NCBI GenBank assembly: GCA_035353335.1
Contig: DAOPZJ010000019.1
Location: 1-42,275 of the forward strand
DNA: 42,275 bases
Source of the DNA: Oscillospiraceae bacterium
Lineage (GTDB): Bacteria > Bacillota > Clostridia > Oscillospirales > JAKOTC01
Reading direction: 5' to 3'
Position 1 is the first letter of the stretch, and each line of letters starts with the position of its first letter. The position numbers and the translations under genes are program-made. Below the pieces are notes generated by a model. That model saw only the letters and a program-made list of their open reading frames with translations. It ran no database searches and was not told where the DNA came from. Below are positions 16,530 through 23,754 of the stretch, in pieces.

Positions 16530-16790
16530 TTACTTGGCTCTCTCGAGGATCTCGGAGACGCGCCATCTCTTGTCCTTGGACAGCGGACGGGTCTCGGTGA
16601 TCTCGACGGTATCGCCGATCTTGCATTCGTTATTCTCGTCGTGCGCTTTGAACTTCGCGGTGCGTTTGACGATCTTCTTATAAAGCGGATTCTGAACGCT
16701 GTCGATTACTTCAACGACGACGGTCTTATCCATCTTGTCGCTGACGACCTTGCCGGTCCTGGTTTTTCTCAAATTTCTATCGGTTTCCAT
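16530..16790 (-). CDS. rpsQ: Small-subunit ribosomal protein S17
   Basis: The protein has 86 residues with an OB fold. It begins METDRNLRKTRTGKVVSDKM and contains KFKAHDENNECKIGDTVEITETRPLSKDKRW, the S17 signature. It lies between rpmC and rplN as usual. Confidence 0.97.
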   Translation of the reverse strand: METDRNLRKTRTGKVVSDKMDKTVVVEVIDSVQNPLYKKIVKRTAKFKAHDENNECKIGDTVEITETRPLSKDKRWRVSEILERAK

Positions 16791-16803
16791 AGCGTTTCCC
16801 CTC

Positions 16804-17007
16804 CTATGCGTTCGTGCTCTCGCTGCTCTTGATGGTCATCTGGGTCTTGACCCGTGCGATGTCCTTGCGCAGCTGCGGCAGGCGATTGGGGTTTTCAAGC
16901 TGATTGATGGAGTGCTGGAAGCGCAGGTTGAAAAGTTCCTGTTTGAGGTCTGTGAGCTTGGTTTCGAGTTCAGCCATGCTCAGTTCCTTGATCTCGCTCA
17001 TTTTCAT
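16804..17007 (-). CDS. rpmC: Large-subunit ribosomal protein L29
   Basis: The protein has 67 residues and is all helical: KELSMAELETKLTDLKQELFNLRFQHSINQLENPNRL. L29 sits at the tunnel exit and helps dock SRP and trigger factor. Its ATG overlaps the rplP stop by four bases. A second Met at position 3 is an alternative start. The last ten residues are a short Ser/Thr-rich tail. Confidence 0.96.
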   Translation of the reverse strand: MKMSEIKELSMAELETKLTDLKQELFNLRFQHSINQLENPNRLPQLRKDIARVKTQMTIKSSESTNA

Positions 17008-17429
17008 TCTGCGTCACCGCCGTTCTCTTTACTGACGAATTTGGTCTTGATCGGCAGCTTGTGTCCGGCAAGGCGGACGGCCTCACGGGCTGTCGCCTCA
17101 TCGATGCCGCTGATCTCAAACATAACTCTGCCCGGCTTGACGACCGCTACCCAGTATTCGGGCGAGCCTTTGCCGGAACCCATGCGGGTCTCGGCCGGCT
17201 TCTCGGTCACGGGCTTGTCGGGGAATACTTTAATCCATACCTGACCGCCTCTTTTGATGTAGCGAGTCATGGCAATACGCGCCGCTTCGATCTGGTTGGA
17301 TTTGACCCAACCCGGTTCGAGAGCCATCATACCGAAGTCGCCGTAGGTGACTTTGGTTCCGCGGGTCGCGACGCCTTTCATACGGCCGCGCTGGACGCGG
17401 CGGTATTTCACGCGTTTAGGCATCAACAT
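17004..17429 (-). CDS. rplP: Large-subunit ribosomal protein L16
   Basis: The protein has 141 residues. The start is the ATG at 17429: AAGGAGG lies eight bases ahead and the product begins MLMPKRVKYRRVQRGRMKG, typical of L16; the longer upstream frame is only the shadow of rpsC. Further signatures are QIEAARIAMTRYIKRGGQVW and RMGSGKGSPEYWVAVVKPGR. The gene overlaps the 3' end of rpsC by 14 bases. L16 organises the A-site tRNA elbow. Confidence 0.96.
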   Translation of the reverse strand: MLMPKRVKYRRVQRGRMKGVATRGTKVTYGDFGMMALEPGWVKSNQIEAARIAMTRYIKRGGQVWIKVFPDKPVTEKPAETRMGSGKGSPEYWVAVVKPGRVMFEISGIDEATAREAVRLAGHKLPIKTKFVSKENGGDAE

Positions 17430-18204
17430 TGCCTTTTCCTCCTTCATTGCGGTCTGCATTCGTGCGCGGAGGGCGATTGTCACGCGGTCTGCGGTCGCTC
17501 TCGCCGCCGCGATTGCCGCCTCTGTTGTCGCGGGGACCTCTGCTGTCGCGGTCGTCTCTGCGCGGACGTCTTGTATCCACAAGGATCTCGCCGCGGTAAA
17601 TCCACACTTTGCAGCCGATGCGGCCGTAGGTGGTCTTTGCCTCTGCGAAGCCGTAATCAATGTCGGCGCGCAGGGTCTGCAGCGGGATGGTGCCCTCGTG
17701 ATAATTTTCTCTTCTGGCGATTTCGGCGCCGCCCAGACGTCCGGAAACACTGGTCTTGATGCCTCTTGCGCCGGCTCTGGTGGAATTGAACATCGCCTGT
17801 TTCATCGCGCGGCGGAAGGCCATACGGCGCTCCAGGCAGCTGGCGATCTCCTCAGCGACGAGCTGAGCGTTCTGGTTGGGGGCTCTGACTTCGATGATGT
17901 CGATCTGAACCGGCTCACCCATCATCTGCTTGCACTTGGTACGCAGATTTTCAAGGTCCATGCCGCCCTTGCCGATGATCTTGCCCGGGCGCGCGCAGTG
18001 GATCTTGATAAAGATCTTGCCGGTCTTGCGCTCGATCTCGATGGTCGGAATGCCCGCCGAATAAAGTTCCTTCTTCAGGAATTCACGCAGTTTATAGTCG
18101 CCGACCAGTTTATCGGCGAAACCCTTTTTGGAGGAATACCATCTGGAATCCCAGTCGCGAATGACGCCGACTCTCAAGCCGTTGGGGTTTACTTTCTGAC
18201 CCAT
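17416..18204 (-). CDS. rpsC: Small-subunit ribosomal protein S3 with long Arg/Gly/Asp-rich tail
   Basis: The protein has 262 residues; the ATG at 18204 gives MGQKVNPNGLRVGVIRDWDSRW, the invariant S3 start. The KH domain includes GKIIGKGG (about 74-81); the C-terminal domain carries STRAGARGIKTSVSGRLGGAEIAR. Up to about residue 211 it is a normal S3. After that comes a roughly 50-residue low-complexity tail rich in Arg, Asp, Gly and Asn (RGPRDNRGGNRGG-like), longer than in model Firmicutes, where S3 is near 218 residues. S3 lines the mRNA entry tunnel of the 30S subunit, so the tail may contact incoming RNA (inference). Confidence 0.96.
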   Translation of the reverse strand: MGQKVNPNGLRVGVIRDWDSRWYSSKKGFADKLVGDYKLREFLKKELYSAGIPTIEIERKTGKIFIKIHCARPGKIIGKGGMDLENLRTKCKQMMGEPVQIDIIEVRAPNQNAQLVAEEIASCLERRMAFRRAMKQAMFNSTRAGARGIKTSVSGRLGGAEIARRENYHEGTIPLQTLRADIDYGFAEAKTTYGRIGCKVWIYRGEILVDTRRPRRDDRDSRGPRDNRGGNRGGESDRRPRDNRPPRTNADRNEGGKGNVDA

Positions 18205-18221
18205 ATTCTCGCTTTTCCTCC

Positions 18222-18557
18222 TTATTCTTTCTCCGCAACCGCGATCGTGATGTGCGATGTGCGTTTTAAGATTCTGACTCCGCGTCCTTTGGACTGCGGG
18301 CGCATCCGCTTCTGCACCGGGCCGGGGGCTACGAAGCATTGGCTTACGATGAGCTTGCCGCGGTCCATGCCGTTGTTGTTCTCGGCATTGGCGACTGCGG
18401 AATTGAGCAGTTTCAGGCACAGCGGGCTGGCGGCCTTGGGGGTGTATTTCAGTATTGCGGACGCTTCACTCACCGGCTTGTTGCGGATCAGGTCCAGTAC
18501 GATGCAGACCTTGCGCGGTGAGATTCGGACGTGCCGAAGATATGCTTTCGCTTCCAT
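18222..18557 (-). CDS. rplV: Large-subunit ribosomal protein L22
   Basis: The protein has 111 residues. It begins MEAKAYLRHVRISPRKVCIVLDLIRNK and ends with the beta-hairpin GPVQKRMRPQSKGRGVRILKRTSHITIAV, which lines the exit tunnel and is the site of macrolide-resistance changes in other bacteria. It lies between rpsS and rpsC. Confidence 0.97.
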   Translation of the reverse strand: MEAKAYLRHVRISPRKVCIVLDLIRNKPVSEASAILKYTPKAASPLCLKLLNSAVANAENNNGMDRGKLIVSQCFVAPGPVQKRMRPQSKGRGVRILKRTSHITIAVAEKE

Positions 18558-18577
18558 GTCGATTCTCTCCTTTGCCG

Positions 18578-18889
18578 CTACGATTTACTGGGACCGCTGC
18601 CGGTGCTTGCGGTACCGGAGTTGGTGGTCTTAGAACCACTGTGGCCGCGGAATATACGTGTCGGTGCGAACTCTCCGAGACGGTGTCCGACCATGTCTTC
18701 GGTGATGTAGACCGGAACATGTTTCTTCCCGTCGTGGACGGCGATGGTGTGCCCGACGAAATCGGGGAAAATCGTCGACGCGCGGCTCCAGGTCTTGAGG
18801 ACCCGCTTTTCACCGGCCTGATTCATTTTACGGATCCGCTCAAGCAAAACGGTCTGCACAAACGGTCCTTTTTTAACGCTTCTACCCAT
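18578..18889 (-). CDS. rpsS: Small-subunit ribosomal protein S19
   Basis: The protein has 103 residues. It begins MGRSVKKGPFVQTVLLERI and carries the signature FVGHTIAVHDGKKHVPVYITEDMVGHRLGEFAPTR (read in two parts). The last 15 residues form a Ser/Thr/Gly tail (KTTNSGTASTGSGPSKS), longer than the common 92-residue form. S19 with S13 forms the head bridge to tRNA. Confidence 0.96.
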   Translation of the reverse strand: MGRSVKKGPFVQTVLLERIRKMNQAGEKRVLKTWSRASTIFPDFVGHTIAVHDGKKHVPVYITEDMVGHRLGEFAPTRIFRGHSGSKTTNSGTASTGSGPSKS

Positions 18890-18904
18890 TTAAAACAGTC
18901 CTCC

Positions 18905-19738
18905 TTACTTGATGTTGCGGCGCTTGATAATAAACTTATCGGTGCGCGCGTGCTTGTCTCTGGTCTTATATCCGAGTGTCGGCTTGCCCCAGGGAGTGAC
19001 GGGACCGGGCCGGCCGATCGGGGATTTGCCTTCGCCGCCGCCGTGCGGGTGGTCGTTCGGGTTCATGACCGAGCCGCGGACGGTCGGGCGCCAGCCCATG
19101 TGGCGTTTTCTGCCCGCTTTGCCGTAGTTGACGTTTTCGTGGTCGATATTGCTGACCTGACCGATGGTCGCGTAGCAGTTCTGAGGGATGTTGCGGATCT
19201 CACCGGAGGGAAGACGAATCAGCGCGTAGCCGTTTTCTTTGGCCATCAGCTGAGCCATGCTGCCCGCTGCCCGGACGAGCTGTGCGCCTTTTCCGTAGTT
19301 CAGTTCAACGTTGTGAACAAACGTACCGACAGGGATTGACGCGAGCGGAAGGGCGTTGCCGGGTTTGATGTCAGCGGTCTCACCGCTCAGGATAACGTCG
19401 CCGACTTTGAGATCCTGCGGCGCGATGATGTAATTCACAACGCCGTCTTCGTATTCGACGAGCGCGATGAACGCGCTGCGGTTGGGGTCGTATTCGACGG
19501 TCTTGACGGTGGCGGGCATATTGTATCTGTCGCGTTTGAAATCGATGATGCGATATTTGACGCGATAGCCGCCGCCGCGGTGTCTGACCGTGATTCTTCC
19601 GGTGTTGTTTCTGCCGGAATTCTTTTTGATGGTCTTCGTTAAGCTCTTTTCGGGAGCTGTTTTGGTAAGCTGGGAATAATCCGTGACTGTCATCCCGCGG
19701 CGCGAGGGCGTTGTGGGACGATAGCTCTTGATAGCCAT
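18905..19738 (-). CDS. rplB: Large-subunit ribosomal protein L2
   Basis: The protein has 277 residues. It starts MAIKSYRPTTPSRRGMTV and shows NNTGRITVRHRGGGYR and, near the C-terminus, MNPNDHPHGGGEGKSPIGR, which includes the His residue implicated in peptidyl-transferase centre assembly. It follows rplW by 81 bases. Confidence 0.98.
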   Translation of the reverse strand: MAIKSYRPTTPSRRGMTVTDYSQLTKTAPEKSLTKTIKKNSGRNNTGRITVRHRGGGYRVKYRIIDFKRDRYNMPATVKTVEYDPNRSAFIALVEYEDGVVNYIIAPQDLKVGDVILSGETADIKPGNALPLASIPVGTFVHNVELNYGKGAQLVRAAGSMAQLMAKENGYALIRLPSGEIRNIPQNCYATIGQVSNIDHENVNYGKAGRKRHMGWRPTVRGSVMNPNDHPHGGGEGKSPIGRPGPVTPWGKPTLGYKTRDKHARTDKFIIKRRNIK

Positions 19739-19819
19739 TTTTATTCACACTCCTCAATCGGTTTTGCGGGCGCCCGGCAACTGCGCCCATACTTTCCACA
19801 ATGGGACGTTTGAACTTTA

Positions 19820-20116
19820 TCAGTTCATGCCTTCGAAGAACTCGATGCCCTTCGAATCGGGTTTCAGAGTAACGATCGCCTTTTTCCAGGACGATGTGTA
19901 CCCGGGTTCCATACGGACTCTCTTCATGCGTCCGCGGACATGCAGGGTATTGACCTTGGCGACCTTTACGCTGAACAGTTCTTCGACCGCCTTGGCGATT
20001 TCGCGCTTGTCGGCGTTTTTATCGACTTCAAAGGCGTACTTTTTCTGTTTCATTCCCGCCATGGAGGATTCGGTCACAACCGGGCGGAGAATGATATCCT
20101 GTGCCGTTTTGGACAT
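19820..20116 (-). CDS. rplW: Large-subunit ribosomal protein L23
   Basis: The protein has 98 residues. It has ILRPVVTESSMAGMKQKKYAFEVDKNADKREI and KVNTLHVRGRMKRV. L23 is the docking point for trigger factor and SRP at the tunnel exit. Its ATG overlaps the last base of the rplD stop (TAATG). Confidence 0.97.
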   Translation of the reverse strand: MSKTAQDIILRPVVTESSMAGMKQKKYAFEVDKNADKREIAKAVEELFSVKVAKVNTLHVRGRMKRVRMEPGYTSSWKKAIVTLKPDSKGIEFFEGMN

Positions 20117-20739
20117 TACGCGTACACCTCCTCGAGTTTTTCGACCGCCGCTTTGACGATGATCATCTGGTTGTTGTTGAGTATGTCATAGACATTGATC
20201 TCGCCGGTGATGGCAGGTGTGAGGCCTTCGATGTTTCGGGCGCTCAGAATCACCTTTTCATTGACTTCCGGCATGACCAGCAGGGCCTTGTTTTTGAAAC
20301 CGACGGCGGAGAGGATCTCTGCCATGGTCTTGGTTTTGATTTCTTCGAGCGCCAGCGTGTCGAGCACGATGATCGAGCCCTCGGCTGCTTTGGAAGACAG
20401 CGCGGACTTCATCGCGAGGCGCTTGAGCTTTTTGTTGAGCGAGTACCGGTAATCACGCGGCTTCGGGCCGAACGCGATACCGCCGTGTCTGAAATGCGGA
20501 GCGCGGGTAGAACCCTGTCTTGCGCGGCCGGTGCCCTTTTGACGCCACGGCTTTTTGCCGCCGCCGCTGACTTCGGCACGTGTCTTGGTCGACTGGGTGC
20601 CCTGACGCTGATTGGCGAGGTAATTGACCACGACGGCATGCATCGCGGTGGTGTTGGGCGTGATGCCGAACACCGCATCGGAGAGTTCCATCTTGCCGAC
20701 TTCTTCGCCTTTGATATTGATAACGTTTACTGTAGGCAT
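20116..20739 (-). CDS. rplD: Large-subunit ribosomal protein L4
   Basis: The protein has 207 residues. The ATG at 20739 follows GGGAGGAGG; the longer upstream frame is the shadow of rplC. The extended loop RAEVSGGGKKPWRQKGTGRARQGS reaches into the exit tunnel. In E. coli L4 represses the S10 operon by binding its leader; whether the leader at 21767-22108 plays the same part here is open. Confidence 0.96.
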   Translation of the reverse strand: MPTVNVINIKGEEVGKMELSDAVFGITPNTTAMHAVVVNYLANQRQGTQSTKTRAEVSGGGKKPWRQKGTGRARQGSTRAPHFRHGGIAFGPKPRDYRYSLNKKLKRLAMKSALSSKAAEGSIIVLDTLALEEIKTKTMAEILSAVGFKNKALLVMPEVNEKVILSARNIEGLTPAITGEINVYDILNNNQMIIVKAAVEKLEEVYA

Positions 20740-20758
20740 TGTAGTTCCTCCTCCCGCG

Positions 20759-21391
20759 TTACGCCTTGACCGTGTCCTTGAGGAACACGACAGAGCCGTT
20801 CGGGCCCGGGATGGCGCCCTTGATCGCGATGAGATTATTCTCTGCATCGATCTTGACGACCGAGAGATTCTGAATGGTGACCTGTTCGCCGCCGAGGCGT
20901 CCGGGCATCTTCTTGCCCTTGACGACGCGGGACGGGTCGGTGTTTGCGCCGTTGGAACCGCCGTGTCTGGCAACCGGGCCGGAGCCGTGGGTCATCTTCA
21001 AACGGGAGAAGTTCCATCTCTTGATGACACCGGCAAAACCTTTGCCTTTGCTGATGCCGGTGACGTCGCAGCGGTCGCCCGCTGTGAAGACGTCGGCTTT
21101 GACGATGTCCCCGACGTTGTATCCCGAGCAGTCCTCGAAGCGGAATTCCTTGATCACGCGTTTGGGCGCGACGCCCGCTTTTGTGAACTGACCTTTGAGC
21201 GGTTTGCTGACCAGCTTATCTTTGATGTCGCCGAAGCCGAACACGACGGACTCATATCCCTCGTTGGCGGTTGTTTTACGGGCGATGACGGTGCAGGGGC
21301 CCGCGACCACGACGGTCACCGGGATGACCTTGCCGCTCTCATCGAACAGCTGAGACATACCGACTTTTTTTCCGATAATGCCTTTTTTCAT
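20759..21391 (-). CDS. rplC: Large-subunit ribosomal protein L3
   Basis: The protein has 210 residues. It begins MKKGIIGKKVGMSQLFDESG and holds GFAGVIKRWNFSRLKMTHGS and HGGSNGANTDPSRVVKGKKMPGR, the loop that approaches the peptidyl-transferase centre. The ATG follows an AAAAGGAG site. It is the second gene of the S10 operon. Confidence 0.97.
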   Translation of the reverse strand: MKKGIIGKKVGMSQLFDESGKVIPVTVVVAGPCTVIARKTTANEGYESVVFGFGDIKDKLVSKPLKGQFTKAGVAPKRVIKEFRFEDCSGYNVGDIVKADVFTAGDRCDVTGISKGKGFAGVIKRWNFSRLKMTHGSGPVARHGGSNGANTDPSRVVKGKKMPGRLGGEQVTIQNLSVVKIDAENNLIAIKGAIPGPNGSVVFLKDTVKA

Positions 21392-21454
21392 TTATTTTTT
21401 TCTCCTTTTCAGGTTATTGGTTGGCTCTCGCCAACATGACCTCGTCTAATCGTA

Positions 21455-21766
21455 TCAGATCCTGATCTCGATTTCGACGCCGGCGGGAAGTTCGAGGTTC
21501 TTCAGAGCTTCCAGAGTCTTGCCGTTGGGCTTGATCACGTCGATCATGCGCTTGTGAGTTTGAAATTCAAACTGCTCACGGGAATCCTTATACTTGTGAG
21601 GGGAGCGCAGGACGGTGATGATCTCGCGGTCGGTGGGCAGCGGTACGGGTCCGCTGATCTTGGCGCCGGTTCTCGTGACGGCTTCGACGATTTTCGCCGC
21701 GGACGCGTCGACCAGAGAGTGTTCATAGCCCTTGATTCTGATTCTGATTTTTTCGCTGACTGCCAA
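21455..21766 (-). CDS. rpsJ: Small-subunit ribosomal protein S10 (NusE)
   Basis: The protein has 103 residues. The start is TTG with AGGAGG eight bases ahead. It has KIRIRIKGYEHSLVDASAAKIVE, GPVPLPTDREIITVLRSPHKYKDSREQFE and THKRMIDV. S10 is part of the 30S head and, as NusE, part of the antitermination complex. It is the first gene of the superoperon. Confidence 0.98.
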   Translation of the reverse strand: MAVSEKIRIRIKGYEHSLVDASAAKIVEAVTRTGAKISGPVPLPTDREIITVLRSPHKYKDSREQFEFQTHKRMIDVIKPNGKTLEALKNLELPAGVEIEIRI

Positions 21767-22108
21767 TTTAATCGCCTCCTAAAATATTTGTGCGATCCGC
21801 TCAATTGTACACCCTTCCGCGTGTTTCGCAAAGTTCCCGTTAAAATCGCCGGATCGTTTTTCCTGACTTTATCCGGCGACGCCCTTTACGTAATTTAAAC
21901 GTATATGGTGTACCATTGATTTCGCCCGGTTCATAGACCGGACATACTCCGCAGAAATTCCCCTGAGCGGTTTTAAGACGCTTTTCGCGTCTTTACGCCG
22001 GAAGCCGGAACTGGTGATTCCGACCGGCCACCTTCTGCATCTTCGCACGCTGCAAAACAGTCATAACCTTTGTTTTGGACAAAGGACACCCGTCCTTCAG
22101 ACAGGCGC
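21767..22108 (-). promoter_or_regulatory. Structured leader of the S10 operon
   Basis: About 340 bases lie between the promoter's expected start point and rpsJ. In the transcript I see stems CCTTTG/CAAAGG (plus 22067-22085 region), AAGACGC/GCGTCTT with a GAAAA loop (plus about 21975-21993), CCGGT/ACCGG (near 21927) and an 8-bp stem CGCCGGAT/ATCCGGCG (21847-21879). No open frame with a ribosome site is obvious. Long leaders on this operon are sites of feedback by a ribosomal protein in other bacteria; the mechanism here is not known. Confidence 0.5.
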
Positions 22109-22114
22109 TTTGAA

Positions 22115-22143
22115 AGTATATCACAAAGAAAACCCCATTGCAA
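22115..22143 (-). promoter_or_regulatory. Promoter of the ribosomal superoperon
   Basis: Minus strand: TTGCAA (22138-22143), 17 bases, TATACT (22115-22120). It lies about 350 bases ahead of rpsJ and nothing else intervenes on that strand. Confidence 0.75.
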
Positions 22144-22252
22144 GCACTTTTTTAAATAAATTTCAGCATTTTCGGCATGGTAAAATTTCACTCGGAAAAC
22201 CGGTTTTTATTGTGCCCGTTATTGATGTATATAGTGTATAGGTCATCACAAT

Positions 22253-22276
22253 GTAGGAGCGAACATTGTTCGCCCG
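22253..22276. repeat. GTAGGGGCG-family palindromic repeat, copy 1
   Basis: GTAGGAGCGAAC, then ATT, then GTTCGCCCG: a short hairpin with stem GCGAAC/GTTCGC. It shares its GTAGG-GCG start and CGCCCG end with copies at 30533 and 32521. The rest of 22200-22476 shows no gene; a CACTTTACACTTTACTC motif occurs at 22417-22433. Confidence 0.6.
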
Positions 22277-22476
22277 TCAAATAAATGCGTATAAATACGA
22301 AACGAAATGCATTCGCAAAAAATTCCTCTCTGTGGAGCGGTGGTCATTTTTAAGATGACAACCAAAGCCATCCCCTTTTGATGCAAATTTAAACAGAAGA
22401 GAGTTTACGGATCTGTCACTTTACACTTTACTCTTAGCTTTCTTGAGCGGGCGATAAAAATTGCGCTTCCGGCGTG

Positions 22477-22514
22477 AAAAAGCCCCGCATGAACCGTAAA
22501 GTTCACTCGGGGCT
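22477..22514 (-). terminator. Intrinsic terminator of the malic enzyme gene
   Basis: Stem AGCCCCG/CGGGGCT (22481-22514) with an inner TGAAC/GTTCA hairpin, followed on the minus strand by a run of Ts. It lies 20 bases past the stop. Confidence 0.8.
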
Positions 22515-22534
22515 CATTCAATTTTAACTTGGAC

Positions 22535-23707
22535 TTAAATTCTGGCGACGCCGGACTTTCTGGCGGCTTCGCGGACGGCTTGTGCGACAGCGCCGCCGAC
22601 TCTCGGGTCAAACGGGGCCGGGATGATGTATTCGGGGTTCAGTTCATCGGCTGTGATGAGGCCGGCAATCGCCTTGGCGGCGGCAATCTTCATCTCGTCG
22701 TTGATGTCGCCGGAGCGGACATCCAGAGCGCCTCTGAAAATACCCGGGAAAGCCAGAACATTGTTGATTTGGTTGGGGAAGTCGGAACGGCCTGTGCCGA
22801 CAACCTTGGCGCCGGCAGCCAGCGCATCGGAAGGCATGATTTCCGGGGTCGGGTTCGCCATGGCGAAAATGATCGGGTCTTTTGCCATCGTCCTGACCAT
22901 TTCCTGTGTGACCATGCCCGGGGCGGACAGTCCGATGAAGACGTCGGCGCCGACGATGACTTCTTTGAGGGAACCGGTTTTCTTTTCAAGGTTGGAAATC
23001 TTGGCCATTTCGGCTTTTGCGGCGTTGAGATTGTCCCTGCCTTCGTAAATGGCGCCTTTTGTGTCGCAGAGGATCACCCTCCTGAGGCCCATGCTCATCA
23101 AAAGCTTTGTTACGGCGATACCGGCGGCACCGGAGCCGTTCACAACGACAGAGACGTCGTCGATCTGTTTTTTGACAATTTTTAAACCGTTGAGCATCGC
23201 GGCAAGCACGACAACAGCTGTGCCGTGCTGGTCGTCATGGAAAATCGGAATATCGCAGGTTTCCTTTAAACGTCTTTCAATCTCAAAGCAACGCGGAGCG
23301 GCAATATCCTCGAGGTTGATGCCGCCGAAGCTGCCCGCCAGCAGAGTGACCGTTTTGACGATTTCATCGACATCTTTGGAACGAATGCACAGCGGAATCG
23401 CGTCGACGTCGCCGAATGTTTTAAACAGGACACACTTGCCCTCCATGACCGGCATGCCGGCTTCGGGGCCGATATCGCCAAGGCCCAAAACGGCGGTTCC
23501 GTCGGTGACGACGGCGACAAGGTTGCCTCTTCTGGTCAGGGTATAGGATAAGTCAACGTCCTTTTGGATTTCAAGACAGGGCTGTGCGACGCCCGGGGTA
23601 TAAGCCAGTGAGAGATCCTGTTTGTTCTTGACCGGTACGCGGCTGATGACCTCAATTTTCCCTTTCCACTCACCATGGAGCTTCAAGGACTCTTTTGCAT
23701 AATCCAT
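22535..23707 (-). CDS. Malic enzyme (malate dehydrogenase, decarboxylating)
   Basis: The protein has 390 residues, the short bacterial form. It converts malate to pyruvate plus CO2 with reduction of NAD(P). Catalytic elements are in place: Tyr36 in LAYTPGVA, Lys91 in MEGKCVLF, metal ligands Glu133-Asp134 in GINLEDIAAPRCFEIE and Asp158-Asp159 in FHDDQHGTA. The dinucleotide site GSGAAG is at 191-196; a following acidic residue (Asp near 218) fits NAD rather than NADP preference (inference). It lies downstream of an LDH/MDH-like gene on the same strand with a 47-base spacer, so the pair may handle malate and pyruvate together. Confidence 0.93.
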   Translation of the reverse strand: MDYAKESLKLHGEWKGKIEVISRVPVKNKQDLSLAYTPGVAQPCLEIQKDVDLSYTLTRRGNLVAVVTDGTAVLGLGDIGPEAGMPVMEGKCVLFKTFGDVDAIPLCIRSKDVDEIVKTVTLLAGSFGGINLEDIAAPRCFEIERRLKETCDIPIFHDDQHGTAVVVLAAMLNGLKIVKKQIDDVSVVVNGSGAAGIAVTKLLMSMGLRRVILCDTKGAIYEGRDNLNAAKAEMAKISNLEKKTGSLKEVIVGADVFIGLSAPGMVTQEMVRTMAKDPIIFAMANPTPEIMPSDALAAGAKVVGTGRSDFPNQINNVLAFPGIFRGALDVRSGDINDEMKIAAAKAIAGLITADELNPEYIIPAPFDPRVGGAVAQAVREAARKSGVARI

Positions 23708-23754
23708 TGCATTTTCCTCTTTTCTGTATTCGTTCGCGTCTTTCGCGTGTGCCG

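Noticed and set aside
17347..18633. Long open frame of 428 codons on the plus strand opposite rpsC and rplV
   Set aside because: It is antisense to two unmistakable ribosomal genes, resembles no known protein and has no ribosome site; it is a GC-biased shadow.
22529..23185. Open frame of 218 codons opposite the malic enzyme gene
   Set aside because: Antisense shadow of a complete, conserved enzyme gene.
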